Below, in pieces: positions 1-12,319 of a stretch of DNA of 64,000 nt (its first letter is position 1; each line of letters opens with the position of its first letter). The stretch spans positions 66,234,991-66,298,990 of the forward strand of contig NC_079149.1 of assembly GCF_945859685.1 (NCBI RefSeq). The letters run 5' to 3'. The stretch comes from Eupeodes corollae (Eukaryota > Arthropoda > Insecta > Diptera > Syrphidae). The position numbers were made by a program, and so were the translations under genes. Under the pieces are notes generated by a model, which saw only the letters and a program-made list of their open reading frames with translations, had not been told where the DNA came from and did no database searches.

Positions 1-258
1 ATGCTAGAGGTCTTGGGTTCGATCCCTGCCTATGCCATCTAAAGCCTTTTCACGGGTACTGCCTCTTGCGAGGAATTGACAAATTCTCCAAGAGTAACTA
101 TTGTCATGAAAAAGTGCTTTCTCAAAATTAGCCGTTCGGAGTCGGCATATAAACTGTAGGTCCCCTCCATTCCTGACAACATTACTCGCACACAGGAATG
201 GTTGAGAGTTGTAAGTCACTAGGCCTTGGTTCTCAACGGACTGTCGCGCCACCCAATT
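1..258 (+). repeat. tRNA-like SINE copy, 5' end cut by window edge
   Basis: A dispersed ~200-260 bp repeat. A Pol III B-box match (GGTTCGATCCC) sits at 16-26, followed by a conserved body and a 3' end at about 243-258 that runs into an A/T-rich tail. Related copies are at 9016-9180 (-), 18600-18811 (+), 24554-24596 (+) and 27490-27722 (-). The B-box at one end and the poly-A or A/T tail at the other set the orientation. The A-box would lie left of base 1. An 82-codon minus-strand open frame through it is a by-product. Confidence 0.75.
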
Positions 259-1299
259 TATTTTTTTATTTAAGTTACTTTTGGATTTTTGTGAAACACA
301 TCCACGGCAAGTATTAGTAAAACTGAAGGAAACATTTATACTTCTAAAACCAAATATACTTCATATCAAGAAACGAAACTTTAGTACATACATCCATTTG
401 TTCGCATTCTTGTATTTGAAATTTCGACATTATGGCCATAAATATATATTTGAAATCCAACAGCAAAACCACTCTTGTTTTTCTTTTTTTTTTAAAGTTT
501 TGAATTCGTAAGAAATTTCGAACTCGAGATTATAATCAAACATAACATAACGATGGTAGAGAAGTCTATAAAAGTTGACATTTTTTGGCCAAAAATCGAA
601 AATTCGAATTTTGCAAAAACGAACAATTTTTGTAGTTTTTCCTAAATTTTTAAAAAAATTTTTTTAAATTTTCATTTCAAATGACTTTTAGATTAGTTAA
701 ATAAAATACACATTTTATTTATATTTTTTTTTAAACTTTAGGAACTTTTAGTTAAGTCAAAACAAATTTTTAGGACTTTTAGATTGAATTCATATGAATT
801 TAATCGTAATAAGATCAAAATTTGAGAGGATATTCAATATAGTTCAAAACATTTTTAAAGGACTTTTAGATTAGTCAAATGAAAACAAAAATGTATTCGA
901 AAATGTTCATCGATGATTGGGGCTGTGTATTTTATCGCTTTTTTGAAGAATTCGTATGGATGATAGATAGTTCATAACTTGAACTTGAAGAAAGCTTTTT
1001 TCAAATTGAACACGCCTTATATCCGTCAGTTTTGGACAGACGGTGCAAAGATCGATAACCTTGTTAGGATGGGGCCTAAAATATCTTAAAATAGAATTGT
1101 TATATTCGCTGGTGAAATAGTTTCTGTCGTTGAGATTAAGGACGCACTTTGAATAACATTACCTTTCCGTTGATGAGCTAGCTTTTTCAATATTCCCATA
1201 CCTTTCATTCTCATCAGTGACGGATATTACTTGGTAAAGCATCTTCTTCAATTGAACCGCATTCATACTCCAATTCAGTGTCAAGCCTGAGTTCCAATC
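259..1299. other. AT-rich non-coding stretch
   Basis: No gene seen. 513-567 is a diverged copy of 21870-21927 (about 50 aligned bases sharing a core 'ATAATCAAAC...CGATGGTA(G/A)AGAAGTC'). The rest is T/A-rich sequence without recognisable coding potential. Confidence 0.6.
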
Positions 1300-2590
1300 T
1301 TTTACAACCAGCTTTTTTGTTTGAATCGCATACTCCATTATCTTTCGCAGTAAGCCTATGCTCCTCCATATTTACTACTCTCACAATGTAATCAGCATTT
1401 AGCTTAAGGGTTGAAATAATCAGTGACTGAAGACCAGTTTCCAAATAATACATATATTTCGGGGCATTTATCGGCAGAAAGAATATTTTCCTTAAGAAAA
1501 ATTTAATAAGCTTTCAACTAGCTCATACTTCTGTACTTTCCATACCTGCTCACCATAAAACAGGATAGCTTGGGCAGTAGTAATGCTACTACAGTCAGTA
1601 GCTATTAGCTTGTTATTGTAAATTCTTTTCCAATTTACACATATTGCCGATGTAGCCTTATTTAGTTTGCTTTTAAGATGTTTTTCTAATTTTCTCCATT
1701 CTTAAAAGCCAGGACTTTTGATTTTTCTGGATTAACTTCTAGATTCCACGCTTGGCAATATTCTTCCAATTTATTGATCATCAACTGTAGAGCAGTCGGT
1801 GACTCAGCAAGAATGACAACGTCATCAGCATACATGATCACTTTGATCCGTTTGTTAGCAAACTCCACTGAGATATTCAACCAAATCATCTAGAAAAAGT
1901 GTAAATAACAAGGGGCTTAGATTACAGCCTTGTCTCAGTCCTTGGTTCACGTCAATCCTCTCTGATTTTTCTTTTCCACTATAAATTTATGCTATGGTGT
2001 TTTGGTACAGTTTTTCAATAATGTTGACAAAACTAGTTGACACTCCTAGGTTAAATAGCTTGTATAGTAAAGCGTTTCTATAGATAGAATCAAAAGCTGC
2101 TTTGAAATCGACAAAAAAGATGTATTTTTCATATTTTGTTCGAGTTTCCACTGCACAAGTGAACGAAACACATAGATGTTATCCGCTGTGGAATATCCTT
2201 TACGAAAACCACTTTGAAATTCGCTAAGCTTGTTTTCATCTTGCACCTAACTGTTCAGTTTTTCGTAAATAACGATTGTGAATATTTTTAAGGCTACATT
2301 TAAAAACGATATTCCTCTATAATTTGTAGGGTCTTCTACATCACCCTTCTTGTGGATTGGCATTATTAGGGCTTCAAAGAAGTGATCGGGGAACGTTTCA
2401 AATTTGAAAATAATGTTAAGAGCTTCTGTCAATTTAATCTTAAACAAAATTATGCTGTTTTTAAAGAACTCAGCTGGTATACCATTTGATCCAGCGGCCT
2501 TGCCATCTTTAAGACTTTGTAAAACACAACTCACTTCATTTTCAGTTATATTCTTATCGAGTTTCTCAATCCAGATTGATGATCGTGCAT
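1300..2590 (-). mobile_element. degenerate non-LTR retrotransposon reverse transcriptase
   Basis: Minus-strand reading gives collinear pieces of a non-LTR reverse transcriptase split by stops and frameshifts. Near 2530-2450 is a finger motif DGKAAGSNGIPAEFF; near 2340-2290 is an NYRGISFLN-type motif. At 2246-2046 is the QSGFRKGYSTADNI region. At about 1840-1800 is the catalytic YADDVVIL box, followed by the NPEKSKVLAF motif. A thumb-like region follows at 1670-1300 (FYGEQVWKV, then YYLETGLQSLIISTLKL). No endonuclease or intact ORF1 is visible, so this is a dead internal fragment. Clade not assigned. Confidence 0.75.
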
Positions 2591-3649
2591 AACTCCAAGA
2601 TATTTCTTATATATACGAAAATTAATTTAAACAAAATCGCTATAACAATTTTCAAATACAAATTTAAACAACATTAGTTTCTTTTTGAGAAATTAAATGT
2701 CATTTTAATTTTTGAAAACAAACTGTTTTTGGTGGTACATTTGCAAATCTTAAAAGAGAGGTAATATTTTTGAACAGACTCTTTGGATATATGGACAAGT
2801 TTGTGCGAGCCAGTCGTGCATTTTATTATTATATGTTATTGAATAATCATTTTGTTTTTCAGCAATCAATGTCCTTGTCAATTATTGATTAGCCGTTAAA
2901 AATACAAATCCTAAAACATATTTTTGTTTTTGAGTAAATAAGACACAATCACATCTATTATACTCTTTTTTAGTAAGTAGTCTTTTCTCTGGATATAACC
3001 CTTTGTTGACCAAGCTATGAAAAAATTATAAAAAAAAGTTTTTTATTATATCTGATATGTAAGTGTTTTGAGAAGGATTACTCATTTTTGAATTTTTCAA
3101 GGACTTCCAAGGACTAAACGTGTTGGTGGTACTCAAAAGTACCGTTGGGCTATGGAATGTATAAAAAATCATAAGACACATTTTTTTTAATTTTATTTTT
3201 TGTTTGAATGAGAATATGAATATGTACATTCATTTTTATTTATTAAAAATGTTTTCCATGGTACAGGGAAAGGCAGTTTTTTTGTCATTGCAGCAAATGT
3301 ATACATTACAATGACTGCATTTAGAAAAGGGCTTTGACTGTATTATTTTAATACTGCAAACCTCACACCTTCCACGAGATTCCATGACCTTTGGCCAGTG
3401 AACAACCAAATTACCCAGTCCAACGTCCTTGAAAACAGATTCTCATTTTCCCTTCATCTTTTGCTACCTTATGGAAATTCGTCACTCTGTGATGCTCTTT
3501 TCAGAAAACGTCTGTCAACATGCAAATCCCTATGTGATAAAAGTCACAGTGTAAGTGTAACACATCTTTTATATTCCAGCAGAGCAACTTTTTTCTTTAT
3601 TTGGCAGGAAATGATAAATGAATTTACGAAGCAAATTTCGAGCGTTCCC
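2591..3649. other. non-coding stretch, nothing recognised
   Basis: AT-rich sequence. The short open frames present here (60-92 codons) show no motif I recognise. Confidence 0.5.
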
Positions 3650-5322
3650 CAAGAAAGACAATGCCACAACTTCTGAGAGACCTCCTCCAAAACGCACTCA
3701 ATATGCTTACTAGATGGGCTGATCACTGCGGACTTCGTCCTTTTTACACGAAAATACCAGATCCCAGTAATTGTACCTCCTTCAATAAAAGGTGTATCAC
3801 TAATTTTTACCAATGAAGCCAAATATCTTGGTCTAATATTAAAAAAAATTAAGTTGGAAATCTAATACTCATGAAAGTGTTAAAAAATGCTACAGTAGCT
3901 CTTTTCCTTTGCAAGAAAGCCATAGGAAGCAAATGGGGTTTTCAACTTCGCATAACATATTTGCTATACACATCGGTCGTCCGACCAATACTTATGTATG
4001 TACGGGGTTGCAGTATGGTGGACTGCACTGGAGAAAGTCACATACTACGACAAACTCAGCAGAGTCCAACGCTCTGCATGTCTCTGCATAAGCGGGGCAT
4101 TGAGAACCACACCTTCAGCAGCGTAAGACACTCTCCTCCATCTGACACCCCTCGACATCTTCAGTAAACAAGTGGCAGCGAGTACAGCTATAAGACTCAA
4201 TGCTTCATCTCAATGGATCAACAACAATGTGGGGCACTCCATCATTTTGAACCTCTTTGGTTCTATACCAAAGTACATAGATTACAATATTCCAAAACCC
4301 CAATTTGGAAAAAAATTCCAGGTATCCATTCCATCCAGAGATGAATGGGAAGACACAAAACTCCTGGATAACAAAAGTATGCATTTTTATACAAATGGAT
4401 CCAAGACAAATGAGGGAGTTGGTAGTGGTGTGTACTCAGAAAAGCTTAATCTAACATCTCATTCCGCCTCCCTAATCATTGTAGCGTCTTCTAAACGAAA
4501 ATTTTAGCGATCAAAAAGGTTCTCTCCTGGCTAAGAGAAAACGTGATATCAACTGCTGAAATCCGCATCTGCTCTGACAGCCAGGCTGCTATTAAATCTC
4601 TTGACGGTGCCTCAACCAAATCTCAAACGGCCCTCGATTGTCGATCGTCTCTTATGGAGATGGCGTAGCAATTTAACATTCACCTCTGTTGGGTGCCGGG
4701 CCACAGAGACATCAAGGAAATTGTAGAGCCGATGAACTCGCTAAAAATGGAACCGTCATACCTATTTCACCTAAAAGGGAGACGATAGGTATACCGATAG
4801 CTACATGCAAACTTCTGCTAAAAGGAACAACTTTTGCGATAGCAAATTCTAAGTGGCACAATTTACCAACATGCTCAGCCACAAATCCCATATGTCCTTC
4901 ACTGAACGTAAACCGCTCTAAGGACTTGTTATCTCAAAGCAGTCTTCATATTAGCTCCCTAATAGGTGTCCTTACGGTAAACTGTCTTATAGGCAGACAC
5001 GCAATTCGACTTGGTGTAGCCTAAAATGACTTCTGAAGGAGCTGTATGGACGAGGAAGAAGAGGAAACAATCTCTCAACTTCTCTGCACTTGCCCTGCTC
5101 TTTCACTAAGACGCAAACTTCATCTGGGAGACTACTTTTTTGATGATCTCAGTGAACTAGCTAAAAAGGTTATAAAAAATATCTTCGCTTTATAAAAAGC
5201 TAAAAATGGTTCCACTAGTAAGAAGTAATTCTCTAGATTCATGTGGTATCACAATGGGCCTTTTCTTTTGGCCTAAGTGTGTGGGTTGTAAATCCGCCGC
5301 CACGTTAACCTAACTTAACCTA
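3650..5322 (+). mobile_element. I/R1-type non-LTR retrotransposon fragment with RNase H domain
   Basis: Plus-strand frames, broken by several shifts, follow a non-LTR ORF2 from the RT thumb onward. At 3660-3750 is LLQNALNMLTRWADHCGL; at about 3950-4020 is the TSVVRPILMYV-type motif. Residues of a retroelement RNase H follow: HFYTNGSKTNEGVG (4384-4430), RICSDSQAAIKSL (4562-4600) and VPGHRDIKGNCRADELAK (4694-4745). A C-terminal Cys-containing segment (CRSCMDEEEEETISQLLCTCPAL) is at about 5035-5095. The 3' end is an AACCT-type short repeat at 5305-5322. It is 5'-truncated and inactive. RNase H domains of this sort occur in the I, R1, LOA, Outcast and related clades. Confidence 0.75.
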
Positions 5323-6557
5323 CTGCATCCCGGAAGATTATCCGAAATTTCCTCGCCACCACCCAACAACTCATCAAGCTCTTCTTGAAGCTAGCTGATG
5401 GGCTAGTTTCTTCATCGCAAGAACAAAGAAAGATATTGGCTTTAAACTTTTTGTAGCTTACGCAATATGTTGTTAATAATATTTTGTAAGACCTTTAGAA
5501 ATATCAACAGACGGAAAGTTATCAGTGTTAGTCGGATCCGAGGCTCTTTTTTGTAATTCTAATATGCCATCAAAATATTGTATTTTTTAATAATGCCCTT
5601 AAAAGAAATGTCGAATACTTCCCATAGGGAAACAAGAACTGCAAATTCATGAAAACCTTACCTAAGCTTCTAAAAGGCAAACGTGTATTTTGGTATTTAC
5701 TAATATTGATTAACCTTAATAGGAAATGGTTTTGAACATTTCCGTAGACAAAACGCTATATAGAGCATAGGGCCTACATAAGCAAAACATATAAAGCCAC
5801 TAGGCTAATCTGACAATTACAGACATAATAGTTTAGATATGCAGATTTTTCAACAACCCTCACCATAATTTATAATTTATCTTACCGCCCAGAGGGAATT
5901 CAGCTTTAAATTTATCTTCATTACAATGTAAAAAGGTCAATTTAATTTTTGGTATTAAAAGAGGGGAAGGAATACATTTCAAATATTGTGTATACTTTAG
6001 CGTGAAGTTTTATTGTTCGTTTTCTTTTTTAATCGGCAAAACGATGATACTATGATTTTTGATTAAAATTTTAAGTTTGTTATGCAGATTCTGCTTCTTA
6101 AAAGTTTTTAATAAACAAGCATTTATGTCTCTGTAAATATGTGGTTATATTTTCGCACAATGCCATGAGCATTTTAATGTAATCAAAAGCTCATTCTTTT
6201 AACTAGTTGGTTTGATACTTTTAATTTAATTTAATAGGATATTTGTTTATAAATTGTAATCAACCATAAAACGATGTTAATTGCAACTAATAATAAAAGT
6301 TTATGGAGAATAATTCATTTTTTTATTATGATAAAAAGAAATATATATGTACATAATGTATACAATTATGTTTGAATATCACCTAACCGCTGCTGTGGAT
6401 TCGACAATTAACAATTAAGTTGATGCATAATTTTGGTTTAATATCGTTCGTGTGTAAATTATTTTGTCCCTTACTTTTTTAATTGTTTTAAAGCTTTTTG
6501 TTTTATCAGTTTTTTCAATAGGGGCTTAATAACTTTGATTTTAATTTGGAAATGCAC
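5323..6557. other. non-coding stretch with one small repeat
   Basis: No gene seen. 5512-5555 (CAGACGGAAAGTTATCAGTG and following bases) resembles 25886-25930 just outside the large inverted repeat, so a remnant of the same repeat family is probably here. Confidence 0.5.
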
Positions 6558-8040
6558 CTTTTTTTATAATAAGCGCACACTAATAAGAATAACGCACTTG
6601 ACAGTACGACCGAAGTTGGGCTCGAGGGTATATTGATGAGCAATTCTAGAAGAGCATGTATTACGGTTGAATTGTTTAGGGAGATGAATGAAACTGGATA
6701 TTTTTCTAGAGAATAAACCGTTAAAATAACGGAAAAGAGGCTGAGAAAAGAAACATTTCTACAATGTTCAAGCGACGTAAATGATCTTAAGATTGTAATA
6801 GCACCAATCAATCTGAATGCTCTATGTTCAATACTGTCCAAGAGGCTTAAGTAAGTTGCAGGAGCACCAGATATGGGAGTTATACTCAATCTTTGGACGT
6901 ATATATGTCTTGAAGATGACAGCCAGATCATTGGAGAAGACAAATTTCTTGCATCGCCCTTAGAAAACCAAAACATCTTGCGGAATTTTTGGCGTATGTC
7001 ATCGTTCCTCAAAAGGTGGTTGGTGATACACTTACCGAGAATATCGAGATATTCAGTCTCCTCGATGGAAGTGCCATTCAGAAATAATGCCAAGGGGACA
7101 TTGACAGCATTGGGTTTTCGAATCAATAAATTCCACACGGTTTTTTATTCCCCATTGTACAATGCTGTTTATGTCGGAATTTAATGAGCTTATCATTGTC
7201 GTTGCAGTTCTACATCCGAAGAAGAGGAATGTGAGTCTGAAAACGAATATGAAAAGGGTTTTATCGTCACCGAAGCAATGTATTGGATTAGAAGTTCCAG
7301 ACAGGAGATCATTAGTAAAAAATTAGAAAGAGTGTTGGAGAGAAAACAAAGTCCTGAGGCAAACCAGCATTTATTTTGTGGTTTTTAGACTTGAATCCAT
7401 CTAATACTACTTGTATTCAACGATCCGAAAGGTAAATACTAATCCGGTGAAGCAGGGAAAGCACGCATTTTCGATAAGAGAGCCTGCTCCCAAACCCTAT
7501 CAAATTCTTTTGAAATATCAAGTGCAATAAACTTACTTTCTCCAAAACGATGTAAAGATTTGTTGCACTGTTCGGTGAGATGAACCATGAGATCACCAGT
7601 GGACCCATTGCTCCGAAAGCCGTATTGACGGTCATTAAGAGCTTTTTTAAGCTTTCGATCTTCAAGATATAACTTCAGCTGATACTTAATCAATATTTCC
7701 ATGATCTTGGAAAGAAGGGACGTAAGTGCAATCGGTCGGTAATTAGAGTGTGAGGAAGATTCGCCTTCGGAATGGGCTGGGCAAAAGCGGTTTTCCACTC
7801 GGAACGAGACCTTAAGAGTAGGACAGATTAAAAAGCTGGCGCAGTGGGTTTTCCCAGCGTTCAAGAACATTTCTTCAGAACAATATTTACGCCCACATTG
7901 GAAGATATGGACTTGAACGACATATGCTTTTAACAAGATGGTGCCACACAGCTGACTAAAGATTAAGTTTGATGAAGGTGCAATATAACACTTCAGGACA
8001 ATTTTTATAGTTAGCTCACAAGAGCCCAGAGCCAACATTT
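6558..8040 (-). mobile_element. Jockey/CR1-like retrotransposon, family C, copy a
   Basis: A 5'-truncated copy of the most abundant retroelement in the window. The minus strand reads SNYRPIALTSLLSKIMEIL at about 7745-7690, NDRQYGFRSNGSTGDLMVHL at about 7640-7580 and ALDISKEFDRVW near 7530-7490. A degraded FADD region follows at 7300-7200, then a 207-codon open stretch (7138-6515) covering the thumb and C-terminus. The 3' end is a short GTGTGCGCTTATTATAAA motif shared with the copy at 47460-49155, which fixes the element end near 6558. Several stops and frameshifts; not functional. Confidence 0.8.
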
Positions 8041-8519
8041 AAAGTGATATATCGGCCGAGTCATTGCAAATTGGTTACAACCAATATACCACTGCAAACG
8101 TGCCCATAAATGAATTTTGAAACAATAAAGATATACAATCCAAAAGTAAACCGAAAAGTTGTTACTTCAATCTTAAATTGGTTTTAGAAATTTACCACGA
8201 AGTGTACTGGAATTTTTAGTTTTGTTTAAAATACAAAGCTATAATTTCTTTGACGTCTTACTTTAGTTTTTTGTTGTTTACTCTTGGCTAATAGCCTGTG
8301 CTTTTTTTAAACAAATGCATTTTGAAACACATAAATTTATCAGTTAATAAATCAAAATTCTTGATGTGCATGGTACTTTTTTTTCAGTTTTCATTTATTT
8401 AATAACAACTGAACTGTTATAAGAATAAACAAAACACAAAAAGACTCAAAATTTCTTAAAATACAATATTCAGCTTACACTTGGAGATTAAACTTAGAAG
8501 AAATTGTAAAGTGTGGGAA

Positions 8520-8830
8520 AATTGAAAGATTAAATTTGTGAGGCCACCTTTAGCCACTATCTCAGCCTGTAACCGCAGCGGCACCGATTCGAAAAGTTTT
8601 TTTTTTTTTGAAAGGTGGGGTTATTTCGCTTTTTTTTTGTTTCTTCGGTTTTAATTGTGAAGCCTTCGCTTAATTTCTTCCCACAAAAAATGCTCAATAG
8701 TATTAAGGTCTGGGGACGGACAGACGTCGTTTGTTTAGGATTACTGTAATGATCTCTTTTTCTGCGGAATGACGTATATTTATTTCAAAAATGTCCAGAA
8801 GTTTCCATTTGTCCAAAATTGTGCCAATGA
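8520..8830 (-). mobile_element. Tc1-like transposase C-terminal remnant
   Basis: Read on the minus strand, the sequence resembles the C-terminal part of Tc1 transposases: an SPDLNPIEHLWEEIKRR-type stretch (out of frame, about 8740-8660) and a terminal SVPLRLQAEIVAKGG-type motif (about 8585-8535). It contains a homopolymer-rich insertion and frameshifts. No terminal repeats were found. This is a fossil fragment. Confidence 0.6.
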
Positions 8831-9015
8831 ATTCAATAGTTTCTATTCTACTTGTCGCCATAGATTCCTATAGCCTGACATTACTTATCGGGGTTTCAAA
8901 ACAAATTAACTTACTTCAGATCCAAACAAGATAATATAATGAAAAAAGAAAGTAAAAAGAATTTTCCAAAAACATCACATCTTAATACGAAAGGTAACGA
9001 ATTAATTATTCTTAA

Positions 9016-9180
9016 AATAGTTTATGCCGAATCCATATGACTAATTAAGGAAAGAACTTTCCATGACAATAATAACTCTTTGAAAACTTGTCAATTCCTC
9101 CCAAGAGGCAGCCCATGCAAAAAAAACTTTAAGCGGCACAGGCTGGAATTTAATCCAAGACCTCTGTCTGAAACTTCTAA
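9016..9180 (-). repeat. tRNA-like SINE copy, partial
   Basis: Minus-strand relative of the repeat at 1-258. It matches the shared body (GTCAATTCCTC-CAAGAGGCAG at about 9088-9110) and has a decayed B-box near 9150-9160. The 3' part of the SINE is missing on the left. Confidence 0.6.
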
Positions 9181-9189
9181 CCAACTTAA

Positions 9190-9790
9190 TTGTTTCGCTG
9201 ATGACCGTACCCTCAGCTTTTCATATTAGGTTTCAAATTCTGATGTAAACAACATTTGCCGATGGCAAATCAAAAACCGTTTAAAATTTAATGCTTCAGA
9301 AACAATATCCATGGGTTCTTTCGAGGAGACTAAACAGCTTTCAGCAGTAGGTATGTATGTTTATAACAAACCATCTCTTGTGGAGTAATCACATATTTGA
9401 CATTGCTGAAAATGCTGCCAAGTGTTAAGGTTTTCTACGACGCACGTAGCAAGAAATTTGTAGTCCTTCTGATATTCTTCTACAATCTACAGAGCTTTTA
9501 TTCGTCCAAATGTAGAGCATAGTCCTTATATTTAATGGGCTAGTGCCCCAATAACGTACTTGAGTCTTTTGGATATAGTTGAAAAATAGCCCTAAAAATG
9601 ATAGCAGAAATACTCATCAGTTTACCCTTAAAGCCAAATACGACGTACTGTTCTTTCTTTAGGCGCACTACACGAATATGGAACGCTTTAATAGACCCAA
9701 TATTTGCCACTCATTATATAATATGGCTGGACTATGACCCACACTGAAAACTTTCTATTGATCACCTTGTGCAAGTGATATTTTTTTAAA
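9190..9790 (+). mobile_element. Jockey/CR1-like retrotransposon, family C, copy b
   Basis: A heavily decayed plus-strand fragment. It starts at the FADD box (NCFADDRTLSFSY near 9190-9230) and continues through SNSDVNNICRWQIKNRLKFNAS. A thumb region with IRPNVEHSPYI follows near 9500-9530, then a C-terminal segment to about 9770. Every reading frame is interrupted. The same segment is better preserved at 48330-49150 and 54080-54900. Confidence 0.65.
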
Positions 9791-10019
9791 AGCCAAAACG
9801 ACGACATTTAAGGGACTTAAAAATATACAATTTTTAATTTTAAAAATATAAAATTGAAGGTTGATTTTTGTTAGGTCAAGATAATCCGGAAGTTAAATAA
9901 ATTAAATAGTGACAATTAGATTTAAAGTAAAAAACGACCAACTATTAAAAACAAACATTTTGTATGGAATTAAAACAAGATATTCGAGGCTAGAATCAAT
10001 TTTTAACAATTCTAATTTG

Positions 10020-10175
10020 TGTGTTTTTTTGTAATGTTCTTATGTTTTGCAAAAAAATGAATTGGATTTTGATAAGAATTCTGCAATATTTTGAAAACGT
10101 CATTTTTTGTCATACAAAATAATTTTGAAGGTAATGAACTTTATTGTTCGTAAAACCTTGGAGATGACACAATCG
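10020..10175 (+). repeat. isolated unit of the fold-back-like repeat family
   Basis: Closely resembles the left arm of the large inverted repeat at about 22955-23075. Shared blocks include AATTGGATTTT, AAAACGTCATTTTT/AAAACGTTATTTTT, an AATTNTTTTGAAG block and a final GAGATGACA/GAGGTGACA. This shows that the arm units are dispersed outside the inverted repeat. Confidence 0.55.
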
Positions 10176-10386
10176 TTTTCGGGGTGAATCGCTTTGAATG
10201 CTCAGGAGAGAAAGCTTCGATAGACGTTTTTTGCCCCATCGTGGTTGGAAACCTTTTTTTATAATTTTCATTTTTGAAAATGAGCTTCCCCCGTGCGATT
10301 GATGATGATGATGATGGTACCATCAAAACCAAAAACATTATCAATGCAATTTCGAATTTTGGAAATGTATCTCTGAAATTTTGATT

Positions 10387-12219
10387 TTATAGAATTTTGT
10401 AGTAAAATAGTTCCGGCGATTGATCTGTTCCATAGTCGTTTTCATTTTTGTATGAGTCAATCAAGGACACAAATTGAACCAACTCATTACCAAGACTAAT
10501 CTCTAAATCATCCGGATACACTTTTACCAATGCCTCTGCTGCAGCGTGCAAATTTTCAGCATCCATCTTTTCGATGTGATTCAGAAATCCAAATCTCGAA
10601 CGTACAGCTTCATAGGCATGCAATCTTTCAGTAAAAGAAACGGATAGCTGGTTAATCACTGGGATGAAGGCGGATTCTTTGTATTTTTCCTTTGGTGACA
10701 GATTTGCGTTTTTTGCTTTCCCCGTAATCGAGCGGATTCAACCTCATATTTCCCGTTCTAGTGCGAGTGCGTGCTTGTACGTATTCATCAGTATGGGATA
10801 TAATTTTTGGCTGCTTTCTCGTATTTATTAAAATCATTTCGTTTTGATTCCACGAATGATTTCAATGATTCTAGTGCACGCATTGCCGATTCAAGAATTG
10901 TTTTCGGGTCTTGCAACATCTTGTTGAATCGCTCCAAGTTATCGTTCCAAAATGGTGCAAACAAAGTGGTTTTGAGACCACTCAACTTCTGTAGAAGGTG
11001 CGTTGCTTCTTTTTCACGATGAATTTTTGCTCTTTATTGAAGATGTAGACTAACGCTTTCGTAGCGAACGAACGAGTGTCGCTGAGCTTTTCCAAGACTA
11101 AAAACTGGCCGCTTTTCTTCTCCGATAATTTCTCAATCAGAATTCGGTGCCGCTCTATATTGGCTTTGAAAAACGTGTACACTGCACGAAATCAAATAAT
11201 TCAACAGCTGATGGACAAAAGTTAGCAGCTGCCTCTCTCACTAAATTTAGAGAATGACCACAACAAGGTACGAACGCCCATAAATTATTTTTCTCGAAAA
11301 TAAGAGCCCTTGTATTTGCCACTCATGTTTGCAGCAATGTCATATGATTGGCCGCGGCCATGATGTCTATTTAATGGTCACCTATAAATTTGAGCAGAGC
11401 GTTTGCTGTGACTTCGCCAATATGACCGCAGTTTGCTAAAAAGGTGAGAACCCTTTCTTTTGGCGCCGATCCTTCCATATCGAACAACTATAGTTAGTTG
11501 ATCAATGTGAGCTTCGTCGGGAGTAGAGTCCACTGATTCGGAATAGTATTTCGATTTTTTAATTCTGGATACTATTTCAGTTAGTACCTTATTACCCTTA
11601 GAACCGATTAGTTCTTCACAAATCGTGGACGAAAGGTAACTGACATGACCACTCCCTTTGTTTGCATGCTTTTTCGAATGGGTTGCCACGATTGGTTCAT
11701 ACTCGGCTAGCAATTCCAAAATGCCCAGGAAATGTCCATTTCTTGGTGAGCCAATTATTTCGTTGTCAACTCGAAAGGCTAATACGCGTTCAGCAATGAA
11801 TTTAATGGTACTAACGATAATTCTCAATATTTTTCGCTAATACTCGATTTGTTGAGCCTCTTGCATCGCTAGCACATGATCGATGTGTCTTGTACCACCC
11901 TACTCATCCATTAAGCGATTGGGGTACTCCCTCAAAATGGGTAGTGAATTGGAAGTGCTTCTTATCAGGGACATTTGATATTTTACTGATTGCCTGATTG
12001 GAGTGAGCAAATATAGATCAATTAATTCTGTTATTTAAGATTATTATAATTAAATAATCATGTGTGTAAAAAGAACTGTAGGCTGTAGGTAAAGGTAAAA
12101 GAGTTTACTAGTTGGAATTTGAAACAAAAATTTTCCGAAGTCTCTATTGTGGGGGCCCCCAGTTTGTGGAGGCCCCGGGGCTTCCACCCGGTTGCCCTCC
12201 CCTCAATCCGGCTTTGTTT
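10387..12219 (-). mobile_element. hAT-superfamily transposase remnant (ZMYM1-like)
   Basis: Minus-strand pieces match hAT-type transposases of the ZMYM1-like group. The best piece is 11827-11378, which reads FIAERVLAFRVDNEIIGSP, then SYLSSTICEELIGSKGNKVL, then SKYYSESVDSTPDEAHIDQL; the latter includes the SVDSTPD region of the catalytic core. Further collinear pieces lie at 11182-10788, and a C-terminal piece at 10659-10387 ends with an LFYYKIL-type tail. A GC-rich stretch at about 12150-12219 (CAAAGCCGGATTGAGGGG on the minus strand) looks like a hAT-type terminus. The opposite end was not located. Stops and frameshifts make it inactive. Confidence 0.65.
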
Positions 12220-12319
12220 GGAGGACGTGGAAAAGTATTCCGGACGTACCAATGCACGTTCACAGGCACACTCAGTCATATCTATAAGAACCATGGATTT
12301 ATGGACCTTCAAACGTTAT

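Noticed and set aside
14..30. Possible tRNA gene at the left edge
   Set aside because: Only a B-box is present, and it belongs to the SINE; no cloverleaf can be folded from the visible part.
4..252. 82-codon minus-strand open frame at the window start
   Set aside because: It runs antisense through the SINE copy and recurs in the other copies only as repeat sequence.
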